Source of the DNA: Pseudomonas sp. BN102
GTDB lineage: Bacteria > Pseudomonadota > Gammaproteobacteria > Pseudomonadales > Pseudomonadaceae
Direction of reading: 5' to 3'
Length of the DNA: 33,904 bases
Assembly (NCBI RefSeq): GCF_029871245.1
Contig: NZ_SSON01000041.1
Span: 1-33,904, forward strand
Shown here: positions 23,777 through 31,420 of the stretch, in pieces
Position numbering within the stretch: position 1 is the stretch's first letter
How the letters are laid out: each line of letters opens with the position of its first letter
Translations under genes and position numbers: made by a program
Notes under the pieces: generated by a model
Told to the model about the DNA's origin: nothing
The model's database searches: none
What the model saw: the letters and a program-made list of their open reading frames with translations, nothing else

Positions 23777-24670
23777 TCAAGCGGGATGATTGTTCATCCA
23801 GTGCCGGGCAATCTCCTCCCGCCGGCAGATCCACACCGCGTCGTGACCTTGAACATGATCGAGGAAGCGGGCCAGGGCCATCGCCCGGGCGGGATGGCCG
23901 CTGATGCGGCCGTGGAGGCCGACGCTCATCATCTTCGGCTGCTTCGCGCCCTCCTGCCAGAGCAGGTCGAAGGCGTCCTTGAGCAGGCGGAAGAAGTCCT
24001 CCCCGGAGGCAAAGCCATTCGGCAACAGATAGCGGGCATCGTTGTTGACCAGGGTGTAGGGAATCACCAGGTGCGGCGGCGAGCCGGGGAGCCAGTAGGG
24101 CAGGTCATCGTTGTAGGCGTCCGAACTGTAGAGCAACCCACCTTCCTCGCGCAGCAGGCGCCGGGTGTTCGGGCTGACCCGCCCCGTATACCAGCCCACC
24201 GGCCGCTTGCCGCAGAGGCGCTCGATAACCTCGAGGGTCAGGCGGATATGGCGGCGCTCTTCGTCTTCCGGGATGCGGCGATAGTCGAGCCAGCGGTAGC
24301 CATGTCCTGCGACCTCGTGGCCGGCAGCGCCGAGCGCCTGGCCAATCTCGGGGGCAAGCTCCAGGGCCCGGCCCACGGCGAAGGCGGTCAGCGGCAAGCT
24401 CCGCGCATTGAACAGATCGAGGATGCGCCACACGCCGGCCCGAGAGCCGTATTCGTACATGCCCTCGACGCTCAGGTCGCGCTCGCCCAGGCGTGGCGGC
24501 CGGCCCGGAAGCTCGTGGAGATAGGCTTCGGACTGGGCATCGCCATTGAGGATGCAGGACTCCGCGCCTTCCTCGACATTCAGTACGAATTGCAGCGCGA
24601 TGCGGGCATTCCCCGGCCAGTGCGGCTGGGGTGGGTGGCCGCCGTAACCGATCAGGTCGCGCTCGGCCAT
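23777..24670 (-). CDS. Polysaccharide deacetylase-fold hydrolase, allantoinase PuuE-like
   Basis: 297 residues, close in length to PuuE (about 308), a metal-independent or metal-light allantoinase of the polysaccharide deacetylase (NodB) fold that opens the allantoin ring. It matches the family along its length: [93 protein letters not shown] and [15 protein letters not shown]. Its ATG (24670) shares the A with the TGA stop of the GNAT gene (TGATG), so the two are translationally coupled. No other purine-catabolism gene is adjacent, so the true substrate may be another amide or cyclic ureide. Confidence 0.85.
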   Translation of the reverse strand: MAERDLIGYGGHPPQPHWPGNARIALQFVLNVEEGAESCILNGDAQSEAYLHELPGRPPRLGERDLSVEGMYEYGSRAGVWRILDLFNARSLPLTAFAVGRALELAPEIGQALGAAGHEVAGHGYRWLDYRRIPEDEERRHIRLTLEVIERLCGKRPVGWYTGRVSPNTRRLLREEGGLLYSSDAYNDDLPYWLPGSPPHLVIPYTLVNNDARYLLPNGFASGEDFFRLLKDAFDLLWQEGAKQPKMMSVGLHGRISGHPARAMALARFLDHVQGHDAVWICRREEIARHWMNNHPA

Positions 24671-25542
24671 CAGCCCAGCTCGAAGGTGGTGACGCCGAAG
24701 ACCCGCTCGTGCCTGAGCACGGGAGCGGGGCCGAGATACATCCGTGCGCAGCCGAAGACTTCGGTCATCCCGTGTCGCCGCACGAGCGCCATTGCCGCCG
24801 GGTTGTTCTCCGGCGCGTCGAGGAACAGCGGGCCGCCTGCGGCGAACAGGGCCAGGTGCGCGTAGAGCGCTTCGGCAGCCTGGGCGTCGTCGGCGAACAA
24901 CGGGCCGATCTTGCAACCCTCCGCGCAGCGCCGCACCACGCCATAGCCGCTCAGCTCGCCATCGCGCCGGCAGGCGAGGGCGAGCGCATCGGGCTGGGCT
25001 ATCCAGCCGCTGAGGAAGGTCGGGCGCGGGGCAGGGAAGCAGGTGCGGTCGTAGTCGAGCACCTGTTCGAAGGGAAGGGCGCCCAGCGGCACCAGTTCTT
25101 CGTCGCCAGGCGGTGGGACGGCCGGGCGCCCGGGGATCTCCGCGCGAAAACGCAGGTTGCGATGGGAAAACACGAAACCGCCCTTGGCGTAGTAGTCCTG
25201 CATGGCGAAGACACCATCCATGCCGATGCTCGCTCCGGTTTTCAGGCGGGCGATCAACCGCTCGCGGCGGGCGTGCCAGAGGGTGTTGCCGAGGCCCTGC
25301 CCGCGGTACTCCGGGCGGACGATGAAAAATCCCATGAACCCGAACTCGCCGCCATAGGAGGTGATGGCGCCGCCGCCGATCAGCTCGCCGTCCAGCTGGG
25401 CCGCGATGAAGGCGGCGGGGTCCGTGCCCCAGAACAGCCCTGCATCGTGAAGGCCGGGATTCCAGCCTTCACGCGCGGCCCAGGCGACGAGCTCGTCCAG
25501 CTCGGAACGGGTCATGTTGCGTATCACCAGCTGGTCCGGCAT
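24670..25542 (-). CDS. Two-domain GNAT acetyltransferase (YitH-like)
   Basis: 290 residues. The N-terminal GNAT domain has [20 protein letters not shown] (acetyl-CoA pyrophosphate loop, V/I-x-x-x-R-G-x-G-L-G) at about residues 73-92; the C-terminal half, from about residue 150, resembles the Acetyltransf_18 domain of YitH-type proteins ([54 protein letters not shown]). ATG at 25542 follows GGGGAGAG. It is upstream of, and overlaps by one base with, the PuuE-like gene, so a joint role (modification plus hydrolysis of an amide or amine) is plausible. Substrate unknown. Confidence 0.87.
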   Translation of the reverse strand: MPDQLVIRNMTRSELDELVAWAAREGWNPGLHDAGLFWGTDPAAFIAAQLDGELIGGGAITSYGGEFGFMGFFIVRPEYRGQGLGNTLWHARRERLIARLKTGASIGMDGVFAMQDYYAKGGFVFSHRNLRFRAEIPGRPAVPPPGDEELVPLGALPFEQVLDYDRTCFPAPRPTFLSGWIAQPDALALACRRDGELSGYGVVRRCAEGCKIGPLFADDAQAAEALYAHLALFAAGGPLFLDAPENNPAAMALVRRHGMTEVFGCARMYLGPAPVLRHERVFGVTTFELG

Positions 25543-25643
25543 CGCGAAGCTCTCCCCGGTGGCGAGTCGAGCGCGGGTCCGCGTTCGAATGCTTTCGGTA
25601 TAGCGTCAACCCGCGGCGCGCTCCAGCTTCCGTGGCGGGCGCG

Positions 25644-26318
25644 TCAGTCGAATCCCTTGAAGACCGCGAAGGCTTCGACGGGCGCCCGCTCGGAGCGAAG
25701 GCCATTGACCGGTGCCTCGGGTTCGGGATGACCGAGGGCCATGCCGCAATAGACCAGCTCCCGTTCGGGCAGCTCGAAATGCCGGTGCAGGCTCTCGCGT
25801 ACCATGCCCCAGGCCTCCTGCATGCAGGTCGCCAGCCCCTGCTCCTCGGCGGCCAGGGCCAGCGACTGCATGAACATGCCGAGGTGGGCCCACTGCCCGT
25901 GGCCCATGCAGCGATCTATGACGAAGAAGATCCCGACCGGCGCGCCGAAGAATTGATAGTTGCGCGCCACCTGGCGCAGGCGCGCGGGCTTGTCTTCCCG
26001 GGGAATGCCCAGCAGCGCGTACAGGTCTTCGCCGATCTTGTAGCGCCGGGAGCGGTAGGGCTCCTCGAGGCCCTCGGGATAGATGGGGAATTCACCTGCC
26101 TCGCCCTTGGGCGCGTTCAGCAGGGTTTCCACCGCGAGGCGTTCCAGCGCCGTCTTCTCGGCGCCGCTGACCACAATCACCTTCCAGGGCTGCAGGTTGC
26201 CGCCCGATGGCGACCAGCGCGCACTGTCGAGCAGGCGATGCACGGTCGCCTGGTCGACGGGCTGGTCGGTGAAGGCGCGGATCGACATGCGTTTTCTCAG
26301 GAGTTCGGCTACGGACAT
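25644..26318 (-). CDS. Nitroreductase family FMN oxidoreductase
   Basis: 224 residues. Nitroreductase-fold flavoenzymes reduce nitro groups, quinones or similar acceptors using NAD(P)H. FMN-binding features: MSIRAFTDQPVDQATVHRLL near the N-terminus (the R-S-x-R-x-F type motif), ARWSPSGGNLQPWKVIVV, and CMQEAWGMVR with MALGHPEPEAPVN at the C-terminus (phosphate/flavin contact). ATG at 26318 (MSVAELL) is preferred for TGAGGAC upstream; ATG at 26333 is possible but has no ribosome site. Follows the thioesterase gene on the same strand with a gap of about 48 bases, so likely co-transcribed. Confidence 0.9.
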   Translation of the reverse strand: MSVAELLRKRMSIRAFTDQPVDQATVHRLLDSARWSPSGGNLQPWKVIVVSGAEKTALERLAVETLLNAPKGEAGEFPIYPEGLEEPYRSRRYKIGEDLYALLGIPREDKPARLRQVARNYQFFGAPVGIFFVIDRCMGHGQWAHLGMFMQSLALAAEEQGLATCMQEAWGMVRESLHRHFELPERELVYCGMALGHPEPEAPVNGLRSERAPVEAFAVFKGFD

Positions 26319-26366
26319 CGATGGGGTCCTCATGGCGGGCGCCGCGCGACGGCGCCGGGGAGTCCG

Positions 26367-26780
26367 TCAGCGCAGGTGCGCTGGCGGAATGGAGTAAGTG
26401 CCCACGACATGGGCCACCGGCTCGGCAAGGCCTTCCGAATAAAGCGAAACCTCGCCGATCGCCAGGGTCTTGCCGACTTTCATCAGCCGGCATTCGCCCC
26501 TGATGCGCTGGCGGGCTTCGGGCTTCCTGAGGAAATTGATGGTCAGACTGGTGGTGACGGCCAGGGGGACGATACCGATCTCGCCGAGCAAGGCGACATA
26601 GAGCGCCACGTCGGCTATGGCCATCAGCGTCGGCCCCGATACCGTGCCGCCAGGGCGCAGGTCCGCCTCGCCCACGTCCTGGGATACCGTCGCGCAGCGG
26701 TCGCCGACCGCCTCTACGACCACCCGGGTCTGGGGGAACTCTGTCTTGATGAATCGAGCAATCTGTTCTTTGTCGGCCAC
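26367..26780 (-). CDS. PaaI-type hotdog-fold thioesterase
   Basis: 137 residues, one hotdog domain. The sequence RPGGTVSGPTLMAIADVALY with VALLGEIGIVPLAVTTSLTI is the PaaI/YbaW-like thioesterase core: the conserved GG..SGP and A-D near the start of the central helix form the active site that hydrolyses acyl- or aryl-CoA. GTG at 26780 is the only sensible start, with GGGAGTCC eight bases upstream. It probably forms a two-gene unit with the nitroreductase. Such pairs occur in aromatic/acyl-CoA side metabolism, but the exact substrate cannot be read. Confidence 0.87.
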   Translation of the reverse strand: MADKEQIARFIKTEFPQTRVVVEAVGDRCATVSQDVGEADLRPGGTVSGPTLMAIADVALYVALLGEIGIVPLAVTTSLTINFLRKPEARQRIRGECRLMKVGKTLAIGEVSLYSEGLAEPVAHVVGTYSIPPAHLR

Positions 26781-26983
26781 ACCGGACTCCCTGTTAGCTG
26801 ACGAACGCCAGGACGGCCAGCAAGGCTTCGCCGGCTCGTCGCCATCAGCGCGAGACAGCCTTCGGCAAGGGCGCAGGGGCCTTGCGCGACGCGGCTATCG
26901 AGCGCACGAAAGGTATGACGCTGCCACAACGCCAAGCGACAAGGCAATCGGGGCGAGCCAGGGTGGGGTTCCGGATGGGCGTT

Positions 26984-27385
26984 TCAGGCGTCGCGCAGGA
27001 GGTCGTGGGCATCGAGCAGGCGGAAGGCGATTTCCGGGTGCTTCTCCAGTCCCCGACGGATGGCCGCCGGTATCGACTGGCGGGTCTTGCGGCAGAGGCC
27101 GGGCAGTTCGTCGATGCGGATGTCGATGCCGCGCATGCTGCGCACTTCGTTGAAGCCCGGGGCGATCGCCAGGCGAATACCCAGCTGTTCGTACAACCGC
27201 CGCTGCATGCGTTCGAGGTCGTCCAGGCTCTGCAGGTTTTCCAGCCGATCGAGCAGGCGCCGCTCCTCCTGGCGAGTCAGGAGCAGGATGCGCAGGTCGG
27301 CGCCGGGCGCTTCCTGCAATTGCTCGCGCCCGCAATTGCAGGCGCCGGGTGGGCAGGGCTGGCGGATCGGAAGTGAGGACGTCAT
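26984..27385 (-). CDS. Cys-rich N-terminus hypothetical protein
   Basis: 133 residues. The N-terminus has three cysteines in CPPGACNCGREQLQ (C11, C16, C18), which could bind a metal or an Fe-S cluster together with a later Cys (LPGLCRKTR). The middle is helical and charged (LLTRQEERRLLDRLENLQSL), and the C-terminus reads AIRRGLEKHPEIAFRLLDAH. I do not recognise a family; it looks like a conserved Pseudomonas protein. ATG at 27385 is chosen over GTG at 27391. It is divergent from the DUF2855 gene with 190 bases between. Confidence 0.65.
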   Translation of the reverse strand: MTSSLPIRQPCPPGACNCGREQLQEAPGADLRILLLTRQEERRLLDRLENLQSLDDLERMQRRLYEQLGIRLAIAPGFNEVRSMRGIDIRIDELPGLCRKTRQSIPAAIRRGLEKHPEIAFRLLDAHDLLRDA

Positions 27386-27475
27386 GGACACCGATCATAG
27401 CCATGGGGATTCACCCTTGCCCATAGGCGCCATTCACGATCTGGCGAGCGGCACCGATGCCGGCCGAGCGCGACT

Positions 27476-27577
27476 ATGCTGGTTGTCACGGAGCTGCGCA
27501 GTCATCTCGACGATGTGCCGGCTGCCCGGCTCGTGCGCCGGGCCATCCACGATCAGCCAGCTGAAGGAGAGCATTGA
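27476..27577 (+). CDS. Possible 33-residue upstream ORF coupled to the DUF2855 gene
   Basis: An ATG at 27476 opens MLVVTELRSHLDDVPAARLV then RRAIHDQPAEGEH and ends in TGA that shares its A with the ATG of the DUF2855 gene (TGATG). The stop/start overlap is suggestive of translational coupling, but the ribosome site is weak and the peptide is not recognisable. It may be chance. Confidence 0.25.
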   Translation: MLVVTELRSHLDDVPAARLVRRAIHDQPAEGEH

Positions 27578-28680
27578 TGGGGAACACCCTGGAACTGCTG
27601 GTCAAGCGCGACCAGATCACCGAATGCCGCGTCCGGGAAGGCCAGTTTCAGGCTGGGGATCTTGGCGAAGGACAGGCGCTGCTGCGTATCGACCGCTTCG
27701 CCTTCACCGCCAACAACGTCACCTATGCCGCCCTGGGCGAGACGATGCGCTATTGGCAGTTCTTTCCCGCCGGGGAGGAGGGGATGGGCATCATCCCGGT
27801 CTGGGGCTTCGCCGAGGTGGTGAAGTCGAACTGCGCGGGGCTGGAAATTGGCGAGCGCTTCTTCGGCTTCTACCCCATGGCCAGCCACCTGCGGGTGACG
27901 CCGGACAAGGTGCAGCCCAGCGGCTTCGTCGACGCCGCGGCGCATCGCCAGGGCTTGCCGCCGCTCTACAACCAGTATCTGAACTGCGCCAGCGATGGGC
28001 TCTATCGTGGCGACACCGAAGCGCTGCAGATGCTGCTGCGGCCGCTCTTCACCACCTCCTTCCTGCTCGACGGTTTCCTCGCCGCGCAGCAGTTCTTCGG
28101 CGCTCAGGACGTGGTGGTGATCAGCGCATCGAGCAAGACCGCCATCGGCATGGCCTACCTGCTGACGCGCAGCCGCAAGGCCCGTGGCAAGGACTACCAG
28201 GTGGTCGGCCTGACCTCGCCGGGCAACAAGGCCTTCGTCGAGATGCTGCGCTGCTATGACCGGGTGCTGAGCTACGACGAACTGGGCCAGCTGAATGGCG
28301 AGCGGCCTTCGGTGCTGGTGGATTTCGCGGGTAACGGCCAGCTGTTGACCCTACTGCACGGCCAACTGGCGCCGACACTGAAGTACAGCTGCATGGTCGG
28401 CGCGTCCCATTGGAACCAACGCCAGGGCCGTGGCGCCGCGTTGCCCGGGCCGAAGCCGACGATGTTCTTCGCCCCGCAGGAGGCCCAGCGCCTCATCCAG
28501 GAGGTGGGCGGCCAGGTCTTCCAGCAGGCCCTGATGGAGCGCTGGCAGGCGTTCGCCGACTACACCCAGCAATGGTTGGTCATGGAATACGGCCACGGCC
28601 CGGCCGCCGTGATGTCCGCCTACCAGGACGTGTTGATGGGCCGCGTCGGCCCGCGGGTGGGGCACCTGCTGTCGATGTAG
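27577..28680 (+). CDS. DUF2855 family protein (MDR-like fold)
   Basis: 367 residues of the DUF2855 family, which resembles medium-chain dehydrogenases/reductases without a clear zinc site. Family landmarks: LRIDRFAFTANNVTYAALGE then TMRYWQFFPAGEEGMGIIPV, GERFFGFYPMASHLRVTP, LLRPLFTTSFLLDGFLAAQQ, VVVISASSKTAIGMAYLLTR, and VLVDFAGNGQLLTLLHGQL. The SASSKTA segment takes the place of the nucleotide-binding loop. ATG at 27577 follows AAGGAGAGC. Convergent with the alpha/beta hydrolase (11 bases between stops). Biochemical role unknown. Confidence 0.87.
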   Translation: MGNTLELLVKRDQITECRVREGQFQAGDLGEGQALLRIDRFAFTANNVTYAALGETMRYWQFFPAGEEGMGIIPVWGFAEVVKSNCAGLEIGERFFGFYPMASHLRVTPDKVQPSGFVDAAAHRQGLPPLYNQYLNCASDGLYRGDTEALQMLLRPLFTTSFLLDGFLAAQQFFGAQDVVVISASSKTAIGMAYLLTRSRKARGKDYQVVGLTSPGNKAFVEMLRCYDRVLSYDELGQLNGERPSVLVDFAGNGQLLTLLHGQLAPTLKYSCMVGASHWNQRQGRGAALPGPKPTMFFAPQEAQRLIQEVGGQVFQQALMERWQAFADYTQQWLVMEYGHGPAAVMSAYQDVLMGRVGPRVGHLLSM

Positions 28681-28691
28681 CGGCCGGCCAC

Positions 28692-29486
28692 CTAGCGGAG
28701 AAAGTCCCCTACGGCCTGGAGCACCAGGCCGGCGTTCTCCCGGTGGGGTACATGGCCGCAGTCATCGATCAGCAGGACCTGGGAGTGATTCCGGGTCAGC
28801 TGCGCAATCCGCTGGGGGTGGGCGGCCGAGCCGAATTCGTCCTGCCCGCCGTGGATCGCCAGGACCGGGCAATCCAGCCGCTGCACCTCGGCCTCCAGGT
28901 TCCAGCCGGCGAACTCGGGCGATAGCCAGGTCTCGGTCCAGGCATCCAGCACCCAGCGTGCCTTTTCGCCGTGATATCGGCTCAGCCGCTCCAGCTGGCC
29001 TACCGCCTGGAACCCCTGCTTGGCCACGCGGATGCCTGCCAGCGTGCGGTCCTCGACGAAGGCCTGGGCCGACTCGGTGACCAGCGCCTGACAATGCGTC
29101 CGGTGGCGGTCCGCGCAGTGGACCGCCATGCCGCCACCGACGCTATGGCCGAAGGCGATGAAGTCGCGGATACCCAGTTGCTCCTTCAGCGCCGAGAAGG
29201 CGTATTCCGCCTCGTTGCCGACAAAACCGACCGACAACTCGCCCGGATGGGCATCCGACCTGCCGAAGCCGAGCCGATCGTAGGCGACGACCGCCTTGCC
29301 CGTGGCGGCGGCGAGTTGGGCGGGGAAGTCTCGCCACAGCTCGACGCAGCCGAGGGAGTCATGGAACAGGACGATGGGCGCATCCTCAGCGGACAGGCCC
29401 TGCCGGTCGGCGCTCCAGATGCAGGCGAAGAGCCGGCCGTGGCCGGTTTCGACGCAAAGGTCCCGGGAGTGGATGGGGGTTGGCAC
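28692..29486 (-). CDS. Alpha/beta hydrolase
   Basis: 264 residues with the canonical triad: nucleophile Ser115 in GHSVGGG, acid Asp216 in HGGQDEFGS and His245 in CGHVPHRE. The oxyanion-hole segment is VLFHDSLGCVELW, with YDRLGFGRSD after it, as in esterases, lactonases and meta-cleavage hydrolases. No signal peptide, so cytosolic. GTG at 29486 is taken as start, with GAGGTAAC just upstream; no ATG fits. Divergent from the isochorismatase-family gene (180 bases). Substrate not determinable. Confidence 0.88.
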   Translation of the reverse strand: MPTPIHSRDLCVETGHGRLFACIWSADRQGLSAEDAPIVLFHDSLGCVELWRDFPAQLAAATGKAVVAYDRLGFGRSDAHPGELSVGFVGNEAEYAFSALKEQLGIRDFIAFGHSVGGGMAVHCADRHRTHCQALVTESAQAFVEDRTLAGIRVAKQGFQAVGQLERLSRYHGEKARWVLDAWTETWLSPEFAGWNLEAEVQRLDCPVLAIHGGQDEFGSAAHPQRIAQLTRNHSQVLLIDDCGHVPHRENAGLVLQAVGDFLR

Positions 29487-29666
29487 GGGTTACCTCGATG
29501 GTTCAGGGGCGGTTGCATGGGCCGCCGGCAATCGTTGCGGGCGACAGTAGCAAAAAAGCACTTCGCGAATAACCAGAAAACGGTGGTGCTGACTATCCTC
29601 TCGCCCCCCTGGCACTCCACCGGCGCATCCCTTTAAGCTGCGTCTTTCTCCCCAAGGAAGACCTCC

Positions 29667-30206
29667 ATGACCACCGCACTCCTGATCATCGACGTCCAGC
29701 GCGCGCTCAGTGTCGGCGACGAAGCCGCCTTCGAGATCGACCGGGTCATCGACAGGATCAACGCCATCAGCGCTCAGGCCAGGGAGGCTGGCGCTCCGGT
29801 GTTCCTGATCCAGCACGAAGAGGCCAGTGGGGCCTTCCGCTTCGGCAGCGAGGGCTGGCAGCTCGCCGAGTCGCTTGCGGCATTGCCGGGCGATATCCGG
29901 GTGCGCAAGACCACGCCGGACTCCTTCCACCAGACCGCGCTGCACCAGACGCTCCAGGAGCGCGGGATCAAGCGATTGATCGTTTGCGGCGCGCAGAGCG
30001 ATTTCTGCGTCGATACCACAGTGCGACGCGCTCTGGCGCTGGGCTACGAGGTGGTCCTGGTGGCGGACGCCCATTCGACTCTGGACAACGGGGTGCTCTC
30101 GGCCGCGCAGATCATCGCCCACCACAACGTCACCCTCGGCAACATGACCAGCTTCGGCGTCCGCGCTGCGGTGGTTCCCGCCGAAGCGGTACGCATCGAG
30201 GCCTGA
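29667..30206 (+). CDS. Isochorismatase-family cysteine hydrolase
   Basis: 179 residues, an alpha/beta hydrolase-like amidase of the nicotinamidase/isochorismatase family. The catalytic Asp9 (LLIIDVQRAL), Lys81 (RVRKTTPDSFH) and Cys114 (CGAQSDFCVDTTVRRAL) are all present, so cysteine-hydrolase chemistry (amide or ureido cleavage) is expected rather than isochorismate hydrolysis alone. ATG at 29667 follows AAGGAAGACC. Its substrate is unknown. The downstream sequence continues in the same frame into a truncated LysE-like gene fragment, and the intergenic distance is unusually abrupt, suggesting a deletion there. Confidence 0.9.
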   Translation: MTTALLIIDVQRALSVGDEAAFEIDRVIDRINAISAQAREAGAPVFLIQHEEASGAFRFGSEGWQLAESLAALPGDIRVRKTTPDSFHQTALHQTLQERGIKRLIVCGAQSDFCVDTTVRRALALGYEVVLVADAHSTLDNGVLSAAQIIAHHNVTLGNMTSFGVRAAVVPAEAVRIEA

Positions 30207-30233
30207 CTTCACCCAAGCTCCCTTCAACCCACG

Positions 30234-30365
30234 GGATACTCGGAGAAAGTCCTTGATGGACGCTTCTCCGCGCGGGTGATGCAGTGGATCAACCGCAGCA
30301 GCGCCGGCATGCTGGCGCTGCTCGCCCTGGGTTTGACCCTGTGCCGTCGCCACGAATCGCGCTGA
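30234..30365 (+). pseudogene. Truncated C-terminal fragment of a LysE/RhtB-like amino-acid exporter
   Basis: An open frame with no usable start reads GYSEKVLDGRFSARVMQWIN then RSSAGMLALLALGLTLCRRH and ESR, ending in TGA at 30363-30365. The pattern (charged loop, a W-I-N-R-x-S-x-G motif, then a final hydrophobic helix and a basic tail) is what the last 40 residues of LysE/RhtB family exporters look like. The first four or five membrane segments are missing; the frame runs directly from the isochorismatase stop. I read it as a gene relic left by a deletion. Alternative: chance open frame. Confidence 0.45.
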
Positions 30366-30403
30366 AATCCGGTTCGCTCCGCGCCGGCGACGCCGAGCAG
30401 CGT

Positions 30404-30801
30404 TCAGGCTGCCAGGTTGAGCTGCCAGGACACGCCGAAACTATCGTTCAGCCAGCCGAAGCGTTGGCTGAAGCCGTAGTTGTCCAGGGGCATCAGCACC
30501 TCGCCGCCCTGCGACACTCGCCGAAAACCCGCTCCTGCTCCTCGGCGGATTCGCACTCGACGAAGATCGAACTCGATGGGGTAAAGGAAAAAGCGTGCTG
30601 CACCGGGCTGTCCGAGCACATGAACTCGCGGCCTGCGAGGGCGAAGACCGCGACTTTCACCGTACCGGCCGGCCCCGACTCGCCCTCGGCGTAGTAGCTG
30701 GCCTGGATGATGCGTGAGTGCGGGAAAAGCGAAACGTAGAACTCCATCGCCGCCTGTGCCTGGCCCGTGAACATCAGGAAGGGAGTGATCGAATCTGCCA
30801 T
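30404..30801 (-). pseudogene. VOC/PhnB-like protein with an apparent frameshift
   Basis: The frame opens at ATG 30801 ([29 protein letters not shown] upstream) and reads a PhnB/3-demethylubiquinone methyltransferase-like VOC fold ([50 protein letters not shown]), then breaks at about 30515-30525 and stops at 30493. A second frame, shifted by one base, continues with [20 protein letters not shown] and [16 protein letters not shown] to TGA at 30404-30406, as in intact family members. One missing base restores the whole. Either a true inactivating mutation or a sequencing error. Confidence 0.8.
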
Positions 30802-30820
30802 TGCTCACCTCGATAGGCAT

Positions 30821-31369
30821 TGCGCCGCGAAACTGTCAGGGGTGAATTTTTAGCAGAGTCGGCAGAAGGCCGCCCACCGGGTCCGCCCGTTGGCTGGCAA
30901 GGTTGCAAGGCAAAAAAGGACCGTTACGGAGCCAAGGCGCATTCCGGCACTGCATTCCGTAACGGCCAAACTCCATGAACGATGAGCGTTCTCAGAATGC
31001 ATCCTTCTCGCATTTGGCGGTGCGCCACTGGAGCGAGCCAATTGACCGTTCGGTATGTCGCTCCGCCAGTGGCGGGCCAGGAGCCCGCAGCCGCCCCCAT
31101 CATGCGCTACCAGCCCTGCAGACGCAGCTTCCCGGAGCAATTGCCGGAGGTGGCTCGCCGTATCGACCCGTTGCCCATATCCCTCGACAGGTGTTACCCA
31201 TCTATCCCGGCTGAACACATGGCGCACCCTACGAAGGGCCGAGCACCGGAGTCATACCTCGGCTGCGCGGGTGGGCCGCCCCTTTCAGTGGGTGGGGCAA
31301 GCCCAGGCGTTGCTGGAGGAGGGGGGCGAGGTTCTGCTTTCGCGAATGATTTCGCGCCTACACAAACAA
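30821..31369. other. Gene-poor region between the frameshifted VOC gene and the acnB terminator
   Basis: About 550 bases with no supported gene; open frames here lack ribosome sites and recognisable sequence. It holds a CATGGCGCACCCTAC repeat (31218-31232), a repeat unit at 31339-31362, and the run GTGTTACCCATCTATCCCGG (31192-31211), which resembles sequence I associate with mobile-element boundaries in Pseudomonas but cannot identify. With the two relics before it, the region looks like one of decay or past rearrangement. Confidence 0.4.
31339..31362 (+). repeat. REP-like intergenic repeat, copy 2
   Basis: TTCGCGAATGATTTCGCGCC followed by TACA, 22 of 24 positions identical to the copy at 7101-7124. 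It lies directly beside the acnB terminator. Confidence 0.6.
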
Positions 31370-31394
31370 GAAGCCCCGCACCAGGCGGGGCTTC
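31362..31394 (-). terminator. Rho-independent terminator of acnB
   Basis: Stem GAAGCCCCGC (31370-31379) / GCGGGGCTTC (31385-31394), loop of five bases; on the minus strand it is followed by TTGTTTGTG. It begins 26 bases after the acnB stop. Confidence 0.9.
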
Positions 31395-31420
31395 TGCGTT
31401 ACCAGGTTCGCGATGGAGGC

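Noticed and set aside
23786-26801. Plus-strand open frames over the PuuE-like, GNAT, nitroreductase and thioesterase genes
   Set aside because: All motif-bearing sequence lies on the minus strand; the plus frames are low-complexity shadows.
30850-31227. 125-codon minus-strand frame between the VOC gene and acnB
   Set aside because: No ribosome site, no recognisable motif and interrupted by repeat sequence; I could not identify it as a transposase remnant either.
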